A DNA stretch of 64,000 nucleotides from Streptomyces stelliscabiei (GTDB lineage Bacteria > Actinomycetota > Actinomycetes > Streptomycetales > Streptomycetaceae): positions 496,001 to 560,000 of the forward strand of contig NZ_JADBGF010000001.1 in NCBI RefSeq assembly GCF_014873495.1, in the 5' to 3' direction. How positions within the stretch are numbered: the first letter of the stretch is position 1; the number at the start of each line of letters is the position of its first letter. The position numbers were made by a program, and so were the translations under genes. Below are positions 41,568 through 49,891 of this stretch, piece after piece. Under the pieces are notes generated by a model that worked only from the letters and a program-made list of their open reading frames with translations, ran no database searches and was not told the origin of the DNA.

Positions 41568-42443
41568 GTGACGCTCACGAGCCACCCCCAGCAGGCCTCG
41601 GCACCACGCCACTCGGCCATCCGCCGCCGGCCCCTCACCTGGTTCTTCGCGCTGGCCCTGGGGCTGAGCTGGCTGGCCTGGACGCCGTACATTCTCTCCG
41701 CCAACGGTGTCGGCCTGTGGCATTGGACCTTCCCGGGCGGCGCGCTCGGCAGTCAGCTCCTCGGCGTCCTGCCCGGTGCCTACCTCGGCCCGATCGGTTC
41801 GGCGCTGCTGGTCACCGCCACCACCGAGGGGCGCGCCGGACTGCGGGCGTGGCGGGGCCGGATGACGAAGCTGAGGGTGAGCTGGCGCTGGTTCCTGGTC
41901 GTGGCGCTCTCGGTGCCGGCCGCGCTGACGGTCACCAGCGCCGCGCTGACCGACCAGAATCCGGTGATGCCGTCTGCCGCCGTGTTCGCCGCGTACGTCC
42001 CCGGCCTGATCATGCAGATGATCACCACGGGTCTGGCCGAGGAGCCGGGGTGGCGCGAGTACGCGATGCCGCACATGCAGCGCCGCTTCGGTCCGCTGGT
42101 CGCCACCCTGGTCGTGGGTGTGCTGTGGGGCTCCTGGCACCTGCCGCTGTTCCTCACCGAATGGGGCGGCGGCCCGGACGTCGACCCCTCCCGCCCCCTC
42201 GCCTTCATGGGCACGACGCTCGCGTTCAGCTTCGTGATGACCTGGGTCTTCAACCGCTCCCGCGAGAGCATGCCGCTCGTCATGCTGCTGCACACCAGCG
42301 TGAACAACTACTTCTCCCTCGCGTGGTCGGACATGTTCCCGTCGGCGGAGATCGAGACCACGACCTACGCTTTCCTGATCGCCGCGACGCTGGCGGCGGC
42401 GGTCATCCTGCTGGCGACCCGCGGACGCCTGGGCCTGCGCTGA
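41568..42443 (+). CDS. CPBP-family intramembrane metalloprotease
   Basis: 291-residue multispanning protein of the CPBP (CAAX protease and bacteriocin-processing) family. About eight hydrophobic segments are visible. The family motifs are EEPGWREYAMP (the two Glu plus Arg), a conserved His in WGSWHLPLF, and a final His/Asn motif in MLLHTSVNNYF. GTG at 41568 with GAAAGGG upstream is preferred; a frame start at 41445 would add 41 residues lacking family resemblance. It follows the response regulator and is preceded by the second operator palindrome, so it probably belongs to the same stress regulon. Such proteins often confer immunity or process membrane peptides. Confidence 0.9.
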   Translation: MTLTSHPQQASAPRHSAIRRRPLTWFFALALGLSWLAWTPYILSANGVGLWHWTFPGGALGSQLLGVLPGAYLGPIGSALLVTATTEGRAGLRAWRGRMTKLRVSWRWFLVVALSVPAALTVTSAALTDQNPVMPSAAVFAAYVPGLIMQMITTGLAEEPGWREYAMPHMQRRFGPLVATLVVGVLWGSWHLPLFLTEWGGGPDVDPSRPLAFMGTTLAFSFVMTWVFNRSRESMPLVMLLHTSVNNYFSLAWSDMFPSAEIETTTYAFLIAATLAAAVILLATRGRLGLR

Positions 42444-42473
42444 CCTGACACCACGCCACCCGACGTCCTCGAA

Positions 42474-42503
42474 GGCCTCCTCACCACGAGGAGGCCCTTT
42501 TCT
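42474..42503 (+). terminator. Rho-independent terminator of the CPBP gene
   Basis: Nine-base-pair stem GGCCTCCTC / GAGGAGGCC with a 5-nt loop (ACCAC), followed by CTTTTCTTC. It begins 30 bp after the CPBP stop and closes the transcript before relic DNA begins. Confidence 0.85.
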
Positions 42504-42576
42504 TCATGACCTCACCCCCGGCCCCGTCTCCCTCCCCCGTCCACACGGCGGTTCGGCGACCTGACCGTCGGCTTGC

Positions 42577-42768
42577 CTCTGTCAAGGCCTCCGCCATCTT
42601 CATCCACGATCCCTGGGCCGGAACCAGAAGCGTCTCGATCGTCTGGTCGGGGACATGCAACGCGTCATCCGGGTGGTAGACCGTCTCGTCGACGATGTAG
42701 CCGAGGTTGGCGCAGTCCGGCCGGCCGCAGGAGATGGACGCGTGACGCTCGCCGACCGCTCGTATCGA
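42577..42768 (-). pseudogene. Fragment of an MBL-fold metal-dependent hydrolase
   Basis: Minus-strand reading gives IRAVGERHASISCGRPDCANLGYIVDE, then TVYHPDDALHVPDQTIETLLVPAQGSW, and MKMAEALTE. This is the middle part of the small MBL-fold hydrolases in which the sequence G-Y-x-V-D-x-x-x-Y-H-P-G-D-A-L-x-V-P is conserved. Both ends are missing: no HxHxDH metal motif precedes it and no terminal His motif follows. The surrounding frame has no conserved content. It is a degraded fragment in the approximately 560-bp gap between the CPBP terminator and the next gene. Confidence 0.7.
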
Positions 42769-43062
42769 CGCCCCGCTGTCGGCATTCGGCTTCGGGGCGT
42801 CGAGTGTTGACGCGTCAGGTCTCGGGCACTCCTGGCGAGCGAGGCGTCCCTGAGCCGGCTTCGTAACTGACGGGCGACAGCGCTTATCGCCGAGTTTGGA
42901 CAGCACTTGGTGATCACAGGGCAAGAAAATGTCGACGCGAACTGACACCGGTTCATGGGCGCACTGCGGCGCGACGCTGATGGGGATCTCCGAAACCTCC
43001 ACCGTAGTTCGGTTGATCCACCAGACTTGCCCTTGTTTCCCGAAGGAGAAGGGACGGCAAAC

Positions 43063-43689
43063 ATGGCCAAGAGCGCGCTTCTGGTGATGGACATCCAACG
43101 TGATGTCGTGGCCATCGCCGACGACGGTTCCGGATATCTGCCACGCCTGCGCAGAGCGATCGACGGTGCCCGGGCTGCCGGCATCCCCGTGATCTACGTG
43201 GTGATGGGGTTACGGCCGGGCGATCCTGAAGTCAGCCCTCGCAACAGGGCGATGACAAACGCCGTGCGGGCCGGTCTGTTCACCGAGGGCGCCCCTGGCA
43301 CCGAGATTCACGACGACGTTGCGCCCCAGCAGGGCGACGTGGTGGTGACCAAGAGGCGCGGGAGCGCGTTCTCGGGCAGCGACCTCGACCTGGTACTCAG
43401 GGCTCGCGACATCGACAGCCTCGTTCTCACCGGCATCGCCACCAGCGCTGTAGTGCTGTCCACCCTGTGGCGCGCCATCGACCTGGACTTCGGCCTCACC
43501 GTCCTGACGGATGCCTGCCTCGACACCGACCCCGAGGTGCACCGGATGCTCACCGAAAAGCTGTTCCCGCAGTGGGCAGATGTCGTCGCCGTAGAGGACT
43601 GGCTCAAAGCCATAGCACCGCGACAGCGGGAGGCCGTCCGGACTCACGCGTGCGGGGCAAGACAGCATCGCCTCTCACCGCCCGGGTGA
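43063..43689 (+). CDS. Isochorismatase-family cysteine-hydrolase fold protein lacking the catalytic Cys
   Basis: 208-residue protein of the isochorismatase superfamily. The ATG at 43063 follows GAAGGAGAAGGG. Conserved residues include the Asp in LLVMDIQRDV and the Lys in VVVTKRRGSAFSGSDLD, and the fold segment LVLTGIATSAVVLSTLWRAIDLDFGLTVLTDACLD. The nucleophilic Cys expected at the end of the G-x-x-T-x-x-C motif is absent; the motif reads GIATSAV. Many actinobacterial homologues share this loss, so it may be a non-hydrolytic or differently acting subgroup. A TTA codon occurs at 43210. It stands alone between relics; the last 20 residues, rich in His/Arg, may be extended by the junction with IS DNA. 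Confidence 0.85.
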   Translation: MAKSALLVMDIQRDVVAIADDGSGYLPRLRRAIDGARAAGIPVIYVVMGLRPGDPEVSPRNRAMTNAVRAGLFTEGAPGTEIHDDVAPQQGDVVVTKRRGSAFSGSDLDLVLRARDIDSLVLTGIATSAVVLSTLWRAIDLDFGLTVLTDACLDTDPEVHRMLTEKLFPQWADVVAVEDWLKAIAPRQREAVRTHACGARQHRLSPPG

Positions 43690-43691
43690 AG

Positions 43692-43877
43692 TCAGCCGGC
43701 GGCGTTCCGTGCTGCTGTCCGGGCTTGGGCGATAGCGAGACGGTAGGAGTCGGTGCCGGTCTGGATCAGGTTGCCGCCGACGGAGAGCCGGTCGACGATG
43801 CCGGCACCAAGCCGGGGATCGGCGAAGGTCTTGGTCCAGCCGCTGAATCTTTCGTTCGAGGCGATGGCGACGCTGTT
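43692..43877 (-). pseudogene. C-terminal relic of IS21-family IstB helper ATPase
   Basis: Minus-strand reading gives NSVAIASNERFSGWTKTF, then ADPRLGAGIVDRLSVGGNLIQTGTDSYRLA, followed by a short Ala/Arg tail and stop. This matches the end of IstB proteins (S-N-x-x-F-x-x-W-x-x-x-F-x-D-x-x-x-x-x-A-I-x-D-R ... S-Y-R). The ATPase core and IstA are missing, and the fragment breaks at about 43880, inside the start region of the next gene. It is the trace of an insertion element. Confidence 0.8.
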
Positions 43878-44895
43878 CGGGGTCGTGACTCCAGACCCCG
43901 AAGATCGTTCACCTCGCGTGATTCTCCCCGGCACCCCGCTCAAGACGCCTCAGCCCGCCGAGACCGCCCCGTCACCGGGCGAGGCACTGGTGCGGACACA
44001 TCAGTGGCAGGGCTTCTCCTGCGAATCACGTACGGTCCGCGCCGCCTCCGCGCCGTGCTTCCCGCCCGTACTGCTCATCGGTGGGGCGTTCCAGCGAAAG
44101 GAATCCTGGGGACGCTGCGAGGAGGTGTTCCTCAAGAGCATGGACGTGTTCACCGTCGACCCGCCCGGCTGGGGAGCCGCCGACCTGCTGCCCGAGACCT
44201 ACGGCGTCGATTTCCTTGCCGACGCCGTCTGCCACATGCTCGACGAGTACGGTACCCGCCTGGTCAATGTGCTGGCCGGTTCCTACGGAAGCGCCATCGC
44301 CTACGAGATCGCCCGGCGTTACCCCGACCGGGTCGGACGCGTGGTCCTGGTCGGCACGATGACGGCCATCCCCGACCACGCGCAGGCCGCGATGCGCCGC
44401 ACTCTGAAGTACCTGGCCGCCGGACACATGGAGACGTACGCGCACGCCACGGTCGACCTCCTCATGACCCCAGAGCGCCTCGCGGACATCCCCAACGGCA
44501 CCCGCGTCCGAACACTGCTGCTGCGCCGCATCGCCAACCTCTCCGAAGCGGAGGCGCACCAGATGTACACCAACACCCTGCGCCTGCTCACCCATCAGGC
44601 CCTCGACACCAGCCAGCCGCCGCGCGCTCCGGTCCTGACCGTGACCGGCGAATACGACTCGTTCACCACTCCGGAGCTGTGCCGCCAGATGGCAGCGGCG
44701 TGTGCCGACAGCTGGTACGCCGAGATCCGCGACGCCGACCACATGCTCATCCTGGAGCGGACCGCAGAGACGGCCGACTTGATCACCCGATTCCTGGCAG
44801 GCCAGCCGCTCGACGGCCTGCCCTACTGCCGCAGCGTCGAGCGAGTGTCACCGACCCTCACCCCGCCGACCGCCGAGCCCCTCTACATGACCTGA
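43864..44895 (+). CDS. Alpha/beta hydrolase
   Basis: About 343 residues if the ATG at 43864 is used; a GTG at 43882 is equally plausible because the first bases overlap the IstB relic. The alpha/beta-hydrolase fold is clear: PPVLLIGGAFQRKESWGR, MDVFTVDPPGWGAADLLPETYGVDFLADAVCHMLDEYG, the nucleophile elbow VLAGSYGSAIAYEIARRYPDRV (Ser), an acid in VTGEYDSFTTPE and the His in IRDADHMLILE. It resembles actinobacterial hydrolases of unknown substrate. Because the original 5' end may have been replaced by the insertion element, the gene could have lost its native start or promoter. Confidence 0.8.
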   Translation: MATLFGVVTPDPEDRSPRVILPGTPLKTPQPAETAPSPGEALVRTHQWQGFSCESRTVRAASAPCFPPVLLIGGAFQRKESWGRCEEVFLKSMDVFTVDPPGWGAADLLPETYGVDFLADAVCHMLDEYGTRLVNVLAGSYGSAIAYEIARRYPDRVGRVVLVGTMTAIPDHAQAAMRRTLKYLAAGHMETYAHATVDLLMTPERLADIPNGTRVRTLLLRRIANLSEAEAHQMYTNTLRLLTHQALDTSQPPRAPVLTVTGEYDSFTTPELCRQMAAACADSWYAEIRDADHMLILERTAETADLITRFLAGQPLDGLPYCRSVERVSPTLTPPTAEPLYMT

Positions 44896-45048
44896 CTCGC
44901 CCTGAGCCTTTGCTCCTGATGTGCGGGGTCGTTGCCCGGGTCCGCGGTGAAAGGGAGTTGAAGGCAGACGCGCAGAACGTCGACGCAGGTCCGGCCTCGC
45001 CCTTGCCGACGCCATGGACGACGGAGTCCATGGCTGCACACGGCCGGT

Positions 45049-45074
45049 CCTGGCAGGAGACGTCACCTGCCAGG
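45049..45074. terminator. Inverted repeat between convergent genes, possible bidirectional terminator
   Basis: Nine-bp perfect arms CCTGGCAGG / CCTGCCAGG with an 8-nt loop lie between the convergent stops at 44895 and 45090. There is no T-run, so this is a weak terminator call. Confidence 0.4.
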
Positions 45075-45089
45075 CGCGGTTCGGATGTT

Positions 45090-45722
45090 CTACCAGCCGG
45101 TCAGGTCCACGAGGAGATCGCAGTGCGGGTCCTCGGGGGACGGACACTGGTACTGCTTTTCTCTGATGAGGCTCGGCAGAGAGGCGACCAGCGCGGTGGG
45201 CGTACCCGTGAGGCGGGTGTCAACGCCGATGATGCCGGGGAGATCAGGACGCTGCACGTACAGGCGCAGCAGGCTGGGGCCCAGGAGCAGAAACCCGATC
45301 AGGAAGGGGTTCTCCTCGTCATCGGGGTTCGACAGGGCGCGCAGGACGGTGAGTGCCAGGCCGTGTTCGGGTTCTGGGTCCGGGGTGAGCTCCGCGGGAC
45401 GGAGGCGGATGACCGTCATCCCGATGGCTTCGCTGATGTCGCTGCTGCTGTGGAGCTGGGTGCCGGCCAGGACGGTGCGAAGGATGCCGGGGATGTAGTA
45501 GGGCGCGACGGTGTCGTTCGGGATCTCGTACAGGAAGGTCGCGCCGTCCTCGTCGTCTGCGGCAAGGACGGCGATCCGGACGGCGCCTGGGGCGGGCAGG
45601 ACCCCGCGCAGGCGGCAGCCCTCAGCGATGGGCGCGTTGAGGTAGTACAGCAGCAGGCGGCTGACGGCCGCCTGCTGCTCCCGGTCTTCGGAATCGATCA
45701 CTGGCTCATCCGTGCGGGGCAC
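45090..45722 (-). CDS. Hypothetical protein
   Basis: 210-residue acidic protein with ordinary codon usage and a believable globular composition (for example AVSRLLLYYLNAPIAEG, AVRIAVLAADDEDGATFLYEIPNDTVAPYYIPGILRTVL, NPFLIGFLLLGPSLLRLYV). I recognise no family. It ends in CPSPEDPHCDLLVDLTGW. No signal peptide or clear membrane segment is seen; one hydrophobic stretch near residue 150 is short. The start at 45722 overlaps a small open frame of about 60 codons upstream (45704-45895, ending NKCPARMSQ) that may be the tail of a lost gene. Neighbours do not suggest a role. Confidence 0.7.
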   Translation of the reverse strand: MPRTDEPVIDSEDREQQAAVSRLLLYYLNAPIAEGCRLRGVLPAPGAVRIAVLAADDEDGATFLYEIPNDTVAPYYIPGILRTVLAGTQLHSSSDISEAIGMTVIRLRPAELTPDPEPEHGLALTVLRALSNPDDEENPFLIGFLLLGPSLLRLYVQRPDLPGIIGVDTRLTGTPTALVASLPSLIREKQYQCPSPEDPHCDLLVDLTGW

Positions 45723-45895
45723 TTGTTGTGTGGCTGGTTGCGGCAGAAGGCGTTGATGACGCCGATCTTCTGTCCACGGCCGGCGTCATGCCTCCCGTCC
45801 GCAGCATTGCGGGTGTACTGAACGATCCCGACAGACGTGACCTGCGCGGGGTGGCCGCCAGTTCTGGGCGACAGCGGCTCACGCCTGCCCGTCGG

Positions 45896-46207
45896 TCAGA
45901 CTGCCGCGGGGGCTCCGAGCATGGCGGAGGCCTGTTGCAACGGGCTGAGAATGCGCTCGGGTGCGGCAGCTCGGGAGAGGTCGCGGCAGGTGAAGCCGAG
46001 CTGGGCCATGGCTCGCAGGACCTCGTCGGCGCTGAAGTCGCGGCGGTCCTGGCGGGTGACGACCTGCCCGACCTGCTTGACGGGGTAGGTGCGACGACCG
46101 ATGGTCACGGACGCCCCGATGACTTCCTCGGGCTTGACGCCCTTCATCGATTCCAGGACGCCGCTCTTGGTGAGGTCGAAGGGGAAGCGGGCGATGACAC
46201 AGCGCAT
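45896..46207 (-). CDS. SCO5918-family small protein
   Basis: 103-residue protein beginning MRCVIARFPFDLTKSGVLESMKGVKPEEVIG and containing VTIGRRTYPVKQVGQVVTRQDRRDFSADEVLRAMAQLGFTC. I recall this as the SCO5918-like family, which in Streptomyces lies beside the cold-shock DEAD-box helicase, as here. The biochemical function is unknown. Its start follows GAGGCATC with a GGAG-like element slightly upstream. It is the last gene of a likely leftward run with the CBS protein and helicase. Confidence 0.85.
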   Translation of the reverse strand: MRCVIARFPFDLTKSGVLESMKGVKPEEVIGASVTIGRRTYPVKQVGQVVTRQDRRDFSADEVLRAMAQLGFTCRDLSRAAAPERILSPLQQASAMLGAPAAV

Positions 46208-46259
46208 GATGCCTCACAGGGAGAAGAACGAGGGAATGGTTCTGACGCGGTCGAGGCGG

Positions 46260-46667
46260 TCAGCGTGCCAGGGCGAGGACGCCCAGGGCGTTGCCGTGTT
46301 CGTCCACCACGGGCAGGGCATCGAGGCGGCGGTAGCGCATCGCGTGCTCGGCTTCGGCCATCGTGGTCACGGGGGAGGCGAAGGGCCCCGGGTCGACGAG
46401 GATGTCCCGCAGCTGGACCCGGTCCGTATACACGGAGCTGTCGCGGACCGCGGTGAGCTGGGCCCGGGTGACAAGTCCGGTGCACACGCCGTCGTCGTCG
46501 CAGACGAGCAGATGCCCGGAGCGGACGCTCGCCATGACGGACAGGGCCACCTCTACGGTCATGTCGTCACAGGCCTGCGGTCCGGCGGTTTCCATGGCGT
46601 CTGCCACCGTCCGGAGCACGGGGGCGGCGGCGCCCGTCGAACGAAGCTGCATCTGAACCATCGTCAA
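46260..46667 (-). CDS. CBS-domain protein
   Basis: 135-residue protein made of two CBS repeats: VADAMETAGPQACDDMTVEVALSVMASVRSGHLLVCDDDGVCTGLVTRAQL, and VQLRDILVDPGPFASPVTTMAEAEHAMRYRRLDALPVVDEHGNALGVL. CBS pairs bind adenosyl nucleotides and usually act as energy sensors or regulators. A TTG at 46667 has AGGAGG at ideal 6-nt spacing, while the ATG two codons later (46661) has 12-nt spacing, so the TTG is the better start. It lies between the helicase and the SCO5918-like gene in the cold-shock locus. Confidence 0.88.
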   Translation of the reverse strand: MTMVQMQLRSTGAAAPVLRTVADAMETAGPQACDDMTVEVALSVMASVRSGHLLVCDDDGVCTGLVTRAQLTAVRDSSVYTDRVQLRDILVDPGPFASPVTTMAEAEHAMRYRRLDALPVVDEHGNALGVLALAR

Positions 46668-46719
46668 AACGTGCCTCCTACAGAGGTGGGCCGGTTTCCT
46701 GAACCTGAACGCGAAGTCT

Positions 46720-48231
46720 TCACGCCGCCGGGTCGAACGAGGACTGCTGGGTCCTGCGCCGGGCGGCCGAGGCGGTGCTGCGTCGGCCGCGTGAGGACGA
46801 CGTGCTGCGCTGCCGCCGCTCGGCGACCGGCGCGGTGATCGTCACCGGGATACCGGAGGGTGTCCGGGCGCCGGTGATCCGGCCGAGTGCCTCCTCGCCG
46901 GAGCGGACCTGGGTGGTCTGGGGCGAGATGCCGGCGGCGGTCATGAGGCGGGTCATGTCGCGGCGCTGGTTGGGGGTGACCAGGGTGACGACGCTGCCGG
47001 ACTCGCCGGCGCGCGCGGTGCGGCCACCGCGGTGCAGGTAGTCCTTGTGGTCGGTCGGCGGGTCGACGTTGACGACGAGGTCGAGGTTGTCGACGTGGAT
47101 GCCGCGGGCCGCGACGTTCGTGGCCACGAGCACGGTGACGTGCCCGGACTTGAACTGGGTCAGGGTGCGGGTGCGCTGCGGCTGCGATTTGCCGCCGTGC
47201 AGGGCGGCGGCCCGCACTCCGCTGTTCAGCAGGTCCTGCGTCAGACGGTCGACGGCGTGCTTGGTGTCCAGGAACATGATCACCCGGCCTTCGCGTGCCG
47301 CGATCTGCGTCGTCGTCCATTGCTTGTCCGCGCCGTGGACGTGCAGCACGTGGTGCTCCATCGTGCTGACCGCACCCGCGGACGGGTCGACGGAGTGGAC
47401 GACCGGGTCGACGAGATAGCGGCGGACCAGGCGGTCGACGTTACGGTCGAGGGTGGCGGAGAACAGCATCCGCTGGCCCTCGGGGCGGACCTGGTCCAGG
47501 AGCGCGGTGACCTGGGGCATGAAGCCCATGTCGGCCATCTGGTCCGCCTCGTCCAGGACGGTGATCGCGACCTGGTTCAGTCGGCATTCCCCGCGGTCGA
47601 TGAGGTCCTTGAGACGGCCCGGCGTCGCGACGACGACCTCGGCTCCACTGCGCAGCGCATTGGCCTGCCTGCCGATCGACATTCCTCCCACGACCGTGGC
47701 GAGACGCAGCTGCACCGAGCGGGCGTAGGGGGTGAGCGCGTCGGTCACCTGCTGGGCCAGTTCACGCGTGGGCACGAGGACCAGGGCCAGCGGCTGGCGG
47801 GGCTCGGCGCGCTGTCCGGCGGTGCGGGCCAGCAAGGCCAAACCGAAAGCGAGGGTCTTGCCGGAGCCGGTGCGCCCGCGTCCCAGGGCGTCGCGGCCCG
47901 CGAGAGTGTTGGGCAGGGTCGCGCCTTGGATCGGGAACGGGACGCTCACGCCTTGGGCGGTCAGCGCCGCCAGCAGCTGCTTGGGCATGTCGAGGTCGGC
48001 GAAGGTTTCCACCGCGGGGAGTGCGGGAGTGATCGTCTCCGGCAGGGCGAACTCGCCCTGGACGACTGCGGGCCGCCGGCCGTAGCCGCTCGAACGGCTC
48101 GGCCCCCCAGAACGGCTCGGGGTGGACGATCCGAAACGGCCGCCCCGCCTCGAACCGGCGCCGGCGCCGAAAGCGGTGCCGTCACCACGGCTGCGGCGGG
48201 AAGAACGGGAATTCGTACGTGCGGAGTTCAT
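46720..48231 (-). CDS. DEAD-box RNA helicase (cold-shock type)
   Basis: 503-residue ATP-dependent RNA helicase. After a Ser/Arg/Gly-rich N-terminal tail the Q motif and core motifs follow in order: GRGRTGSGKTLAF (motif I), LVPTRELAQQV (Ia), VVATPGRLKDL (Ib), VLDEADQM (II, DEAD), FSATLDRNVD (III, SAT), LVATNVAARGIHVDNLDLVVNVDPP (V) and HRGGRTARAG (VI). The C-terminal tail is rich in Arg/Ser/Thr. ATG at 48231 is preferred over an in-frame start at 48276. With the CspA gene upstream on the same strand it forms a classic cold-adaptation pair that unwinds structured RNA. A long 320-bp leader separates them. Confidence 0.95.
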   Translation of the reverse strand: MNSARTNSRSSRRSRGDGTAFGAGAGSRRGGRFGSSTPSRSGGPSRSSGYGRRPAVVQGEFALPETITPALPAVETFADLDMPKQLLAALTAQGVSVPFPIQGATLPNTLAGRDALGRGRTGSGKTLAFGLALLARTAGQRAEPRQPLALVLVPTRELAQQVTDALTPYARSVQLRLATVVGGMSIGRQANALRSGAEVVVATPGRLKDLIDRGECRLNQVAITVLDEADQMADMGFMPQVTALLDQVRPEGQRMLFSATLDRNVDRLVRRYLVDPVVHSVDPSAGAVSTMEHHVLHVHGADKQWTTTQIAAREGRVIMFLDTKHAVDRLTQDLLNSGVRAAALHGGKSQPQRTRTLTQFKSGHVTVLVATNVAARGIHVDNLDLVVNVDPPTDHKDYLHRGGRTARAGESGSVVTLVTPNQRRDMTRLMTAAGISPQTTQVRSGEEALGRITGARTPSGIPVTITAPVAERRQRSTSSSRGRRSTASAARRRTQQSSFDPAA

Positions 48232-48554
48232 CGAGAACCCTTCCTTGATACGGCACGCATCAAGGAATTCCCGCAACAGAAGCAGCGCAGGGAATCACAA
48301 GCACGGACCGAATAGAATGCGAAAAAGAATGAGGGGTGCGGTAGATCTGGCGCGGATTGCATCAACGGAATTTCCGGCACCACATGGACGTGACATTCCG
48401 GATGCCTACCGGTTGCATCTTGGACCAGGCGCGTCCCTGGACGAGGGACCAGGGACGCTTCTCGTCCCGCAGGTCGCACCACTGCGGCACATGTCCGTAG
48501 CTGGGGCCCGCACCCCGAGGGATGCGGGCCCCAGCTACGAAGCGCGCGCCAACG
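48232..48554. promoter_or_regulatory. Leader/intergenic region between cspA-like gene and helicase, with two hairpins
   Basis: 323 bp without a coding sequence. It holds the CspA terminator hairpin (separate entry) and a second perfect 10-bp inverted repeat, GCGTCCCTGG at 48431-48440 and CCAGGGACGC at 48449-48458. AT-rich DNA follows (48240-48380), where the helicase promoter most likely lies. Cold-shock helicases often have regulated leaders, so this could be a structured 5' untranslated region. Confidence 0.5.
48497..48538 (-). terminator. Strong hairpin terminator of the cold-shock gene
   Basis: Perfect 16-bp stem GTAGCTGGGGCCCGCA / TGCGGGCCCCAGCTAC around a 10-nt loop. On the minus strand it begins 16 bp after the CspA stop codon. 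It lacks a T-tract, as is common for Streptomyces terminators. Confidence 0.8.
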
Positions 48555-48758
48555 TCAGGCGATGACGATGTTCTCGGCCGTCGGGCCCTTCTGGCCCGCC
48601 GCGATGTCGAAAGTGACCTTCTGGCCTTCGAGCAGCTCACGGAAGCCCTGGGCGGCGATGTTCGAGAAGTGGGCGAACACGTCCGCTCCCCCACCGTCCT
48701 GCTCGATAAAGCCGAATCCCTTGGCCGCGTTGAACCACTTCACCGTGCCTGACGCCAT
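48555..48758 (-). CDS. Cold-shock protein (CspA family)
   Basis: 67-residue single cold-shock domain beginning [35 protein letters not shown]. Both RNA-binding motifs are present (KGFGFIEQ as RNP1 and DVFAHFS as RNP2). It ends in [13 protein letters not shown]. The ATG at 48758 follows GAGGAGACATG; upstream in-frame starts would add residues foreign to the family. It binds single-stranded nucleic acid as an RNA chaperone. The upstream region contains an unusually A/T-rich stretch near 48840-48990 where the promoter should be. Confidence 0.96.
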   Translation of the reverse strand: MASGTVKWFNAAKGFGFIEQDGGGADVFAHFSNIAAQGFRELLEGQKVTFDIAAGQKGPTAENIVIA

Positions 48759-49499
48759 GTCATGTCTCCTCTTGGGCAGTACGCCGGGACCCGCGATGCA
48801 CGGATACCAGGTCGCCGCGATGATGCCCCGTCCGGAAACAACCGGCCATACGAAAAAGACGCCAGTGGCGAAAAATTCCGACGCAGATTTTGGGAACCAC
48901 AACTGCAACTGAGATCGACAGTAGCATGAGATGGCGAGCCGGGTGCTGTAAGCGACCCCGCCCTGTCTATAGCAGCAAAAACACTTTCCGCGCCATGTGC
49001 CAAACCCTCACGTCGCGGATATAGATATTGACCGACCCGAAGCGCAGCGTTTCAGCAACAGCGGCACCGTGGAGCGCTCAAAAGAGCGCGCAGCTCATCG
49101 GAGATGGTGGCTCCGCGATCTCGAACTCACGGCCTGGCACGTCCTGCGCTCAGACCGCAGGTCGGACGACCCTGCTGGACGGACAGCCCTCCTCCAAGCC
49201 TGGACGAGTGCCTGAACGTCTACTTCCCCACGCCGCCCGTAGCCACGACCTCGCAGTGCTACTCTCCCGGCCCGGCGCGCCTGTCTCTTCCGAGCCACAC
49301 CGTGGCCGCCAGCGATCAGCACGCAGACGACAGGGACCGCAGCGTCGTCGCTGCCAAGGCGGAGGTGACCGCCTGGTCCAGCAGCACGGCAGAACGCCCA
49401 CGCCGACGACGTAGGTGCTGGAGAACCTCCGCACCACCACATCTGACGCAGGTGCCACTCGCCGTAAACCCTGTCATCCGAGGCGATGATCCCGCTGTC
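48759..49499. other. Intergenic region upstream of the cold-shock gene
   Basis: About 740 bp with no recognisable gene. The first 250 bp are AT-rich for this genome and should contain the CspA promoter and long leader. The rest has only low-complexity frames on both strands. A few words such as RSDRRSDDPAGRT read like decayed coding DNA but match nothing I know. Confidence 0.5.
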
Positions 49500-49835
49500 T
49501 CAGGCTGCGGGTGGTTTGGACGCTTCGGCGGCGCGGCGGTGCTCGGCGTTGATGCGCTGGGCTTCTTGAAGTTGGTCTTCGAGGATGATGATGCGGCAGG
49601 CTGCCTCGATGGGGGTGCCCTGGTCGACGAGTTCGCGGGCGCGGGCGGCGATGCGCAGCTGGTAGCGGGAGTAGCGGCGGTGTCCGCCCGCGGAGCGCAG
49701 CGGGGTGATGAGGCGGGCTTCGCCGATGGCGCGGAGGAAGCTCTGGGTGGTGCCGAGCATCTCGGCGGCCCGGCCCATGGTGTAGGCGGGATAGTCGTCG
49801 TCATCAAGACGGCCGAAGAAATCGTCTGCTGTCAT
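49500..49835 (-). CDS. MerR-type helix-turn-helix regulator
   Basis: 111-residue protein with a MerR-like DNA-binding domain: YTMGRAAEMLGTTQSFLRAIGEARLITPLRSAGGHRRYSRYQLRIAARARELVDQGTPIEAACRIIILEDQL. The G-H-R-R-Y/F signature is exact. A coiled-coil-like tail (EDQLQEAQRINAEHRRAAEA) replaces an effector domain. Small MerR proteins of this type are often found near Streptomyces cold-shock/DEAD-box loci, consistent with the neighbourhood. ATG at 49835 follows AGAGAGGTGCG. Confidence 0.9.
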   Translation of the reverse strand: MTADDFFGRLDDDDYPAYTMGRAAEMLGTTQSFLRAIGEARLITPLRSAGGHRRYSRYQLRIAARARELVDQGTPIEAACRIIILEDQLQEAQRINAEHRRAAEASKPPAA

Positions 49836-49859
49836 CGCACCTCTCTGTGGACACGTGGA

Positions 49860-49891
49860 GGGGCCCTGGTGCCATCTTGCACCAGGGCCCC
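49860..49891. terminator. 13-bp perfect hairpin upstream of the MerR-like gene
   Basis: Arms GGGGCCCTGGTGC (49860-49872) and GCACCAGGGCCCC (49879-49891) with loop CATCTT. It looks like a terminator for a gene that would end on the minus strand near 49900, but only an unrecognisable short frame (ending YWGRQMV) is there. It may be the surviving terminator of a lost gene. Confidence 0.6.
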
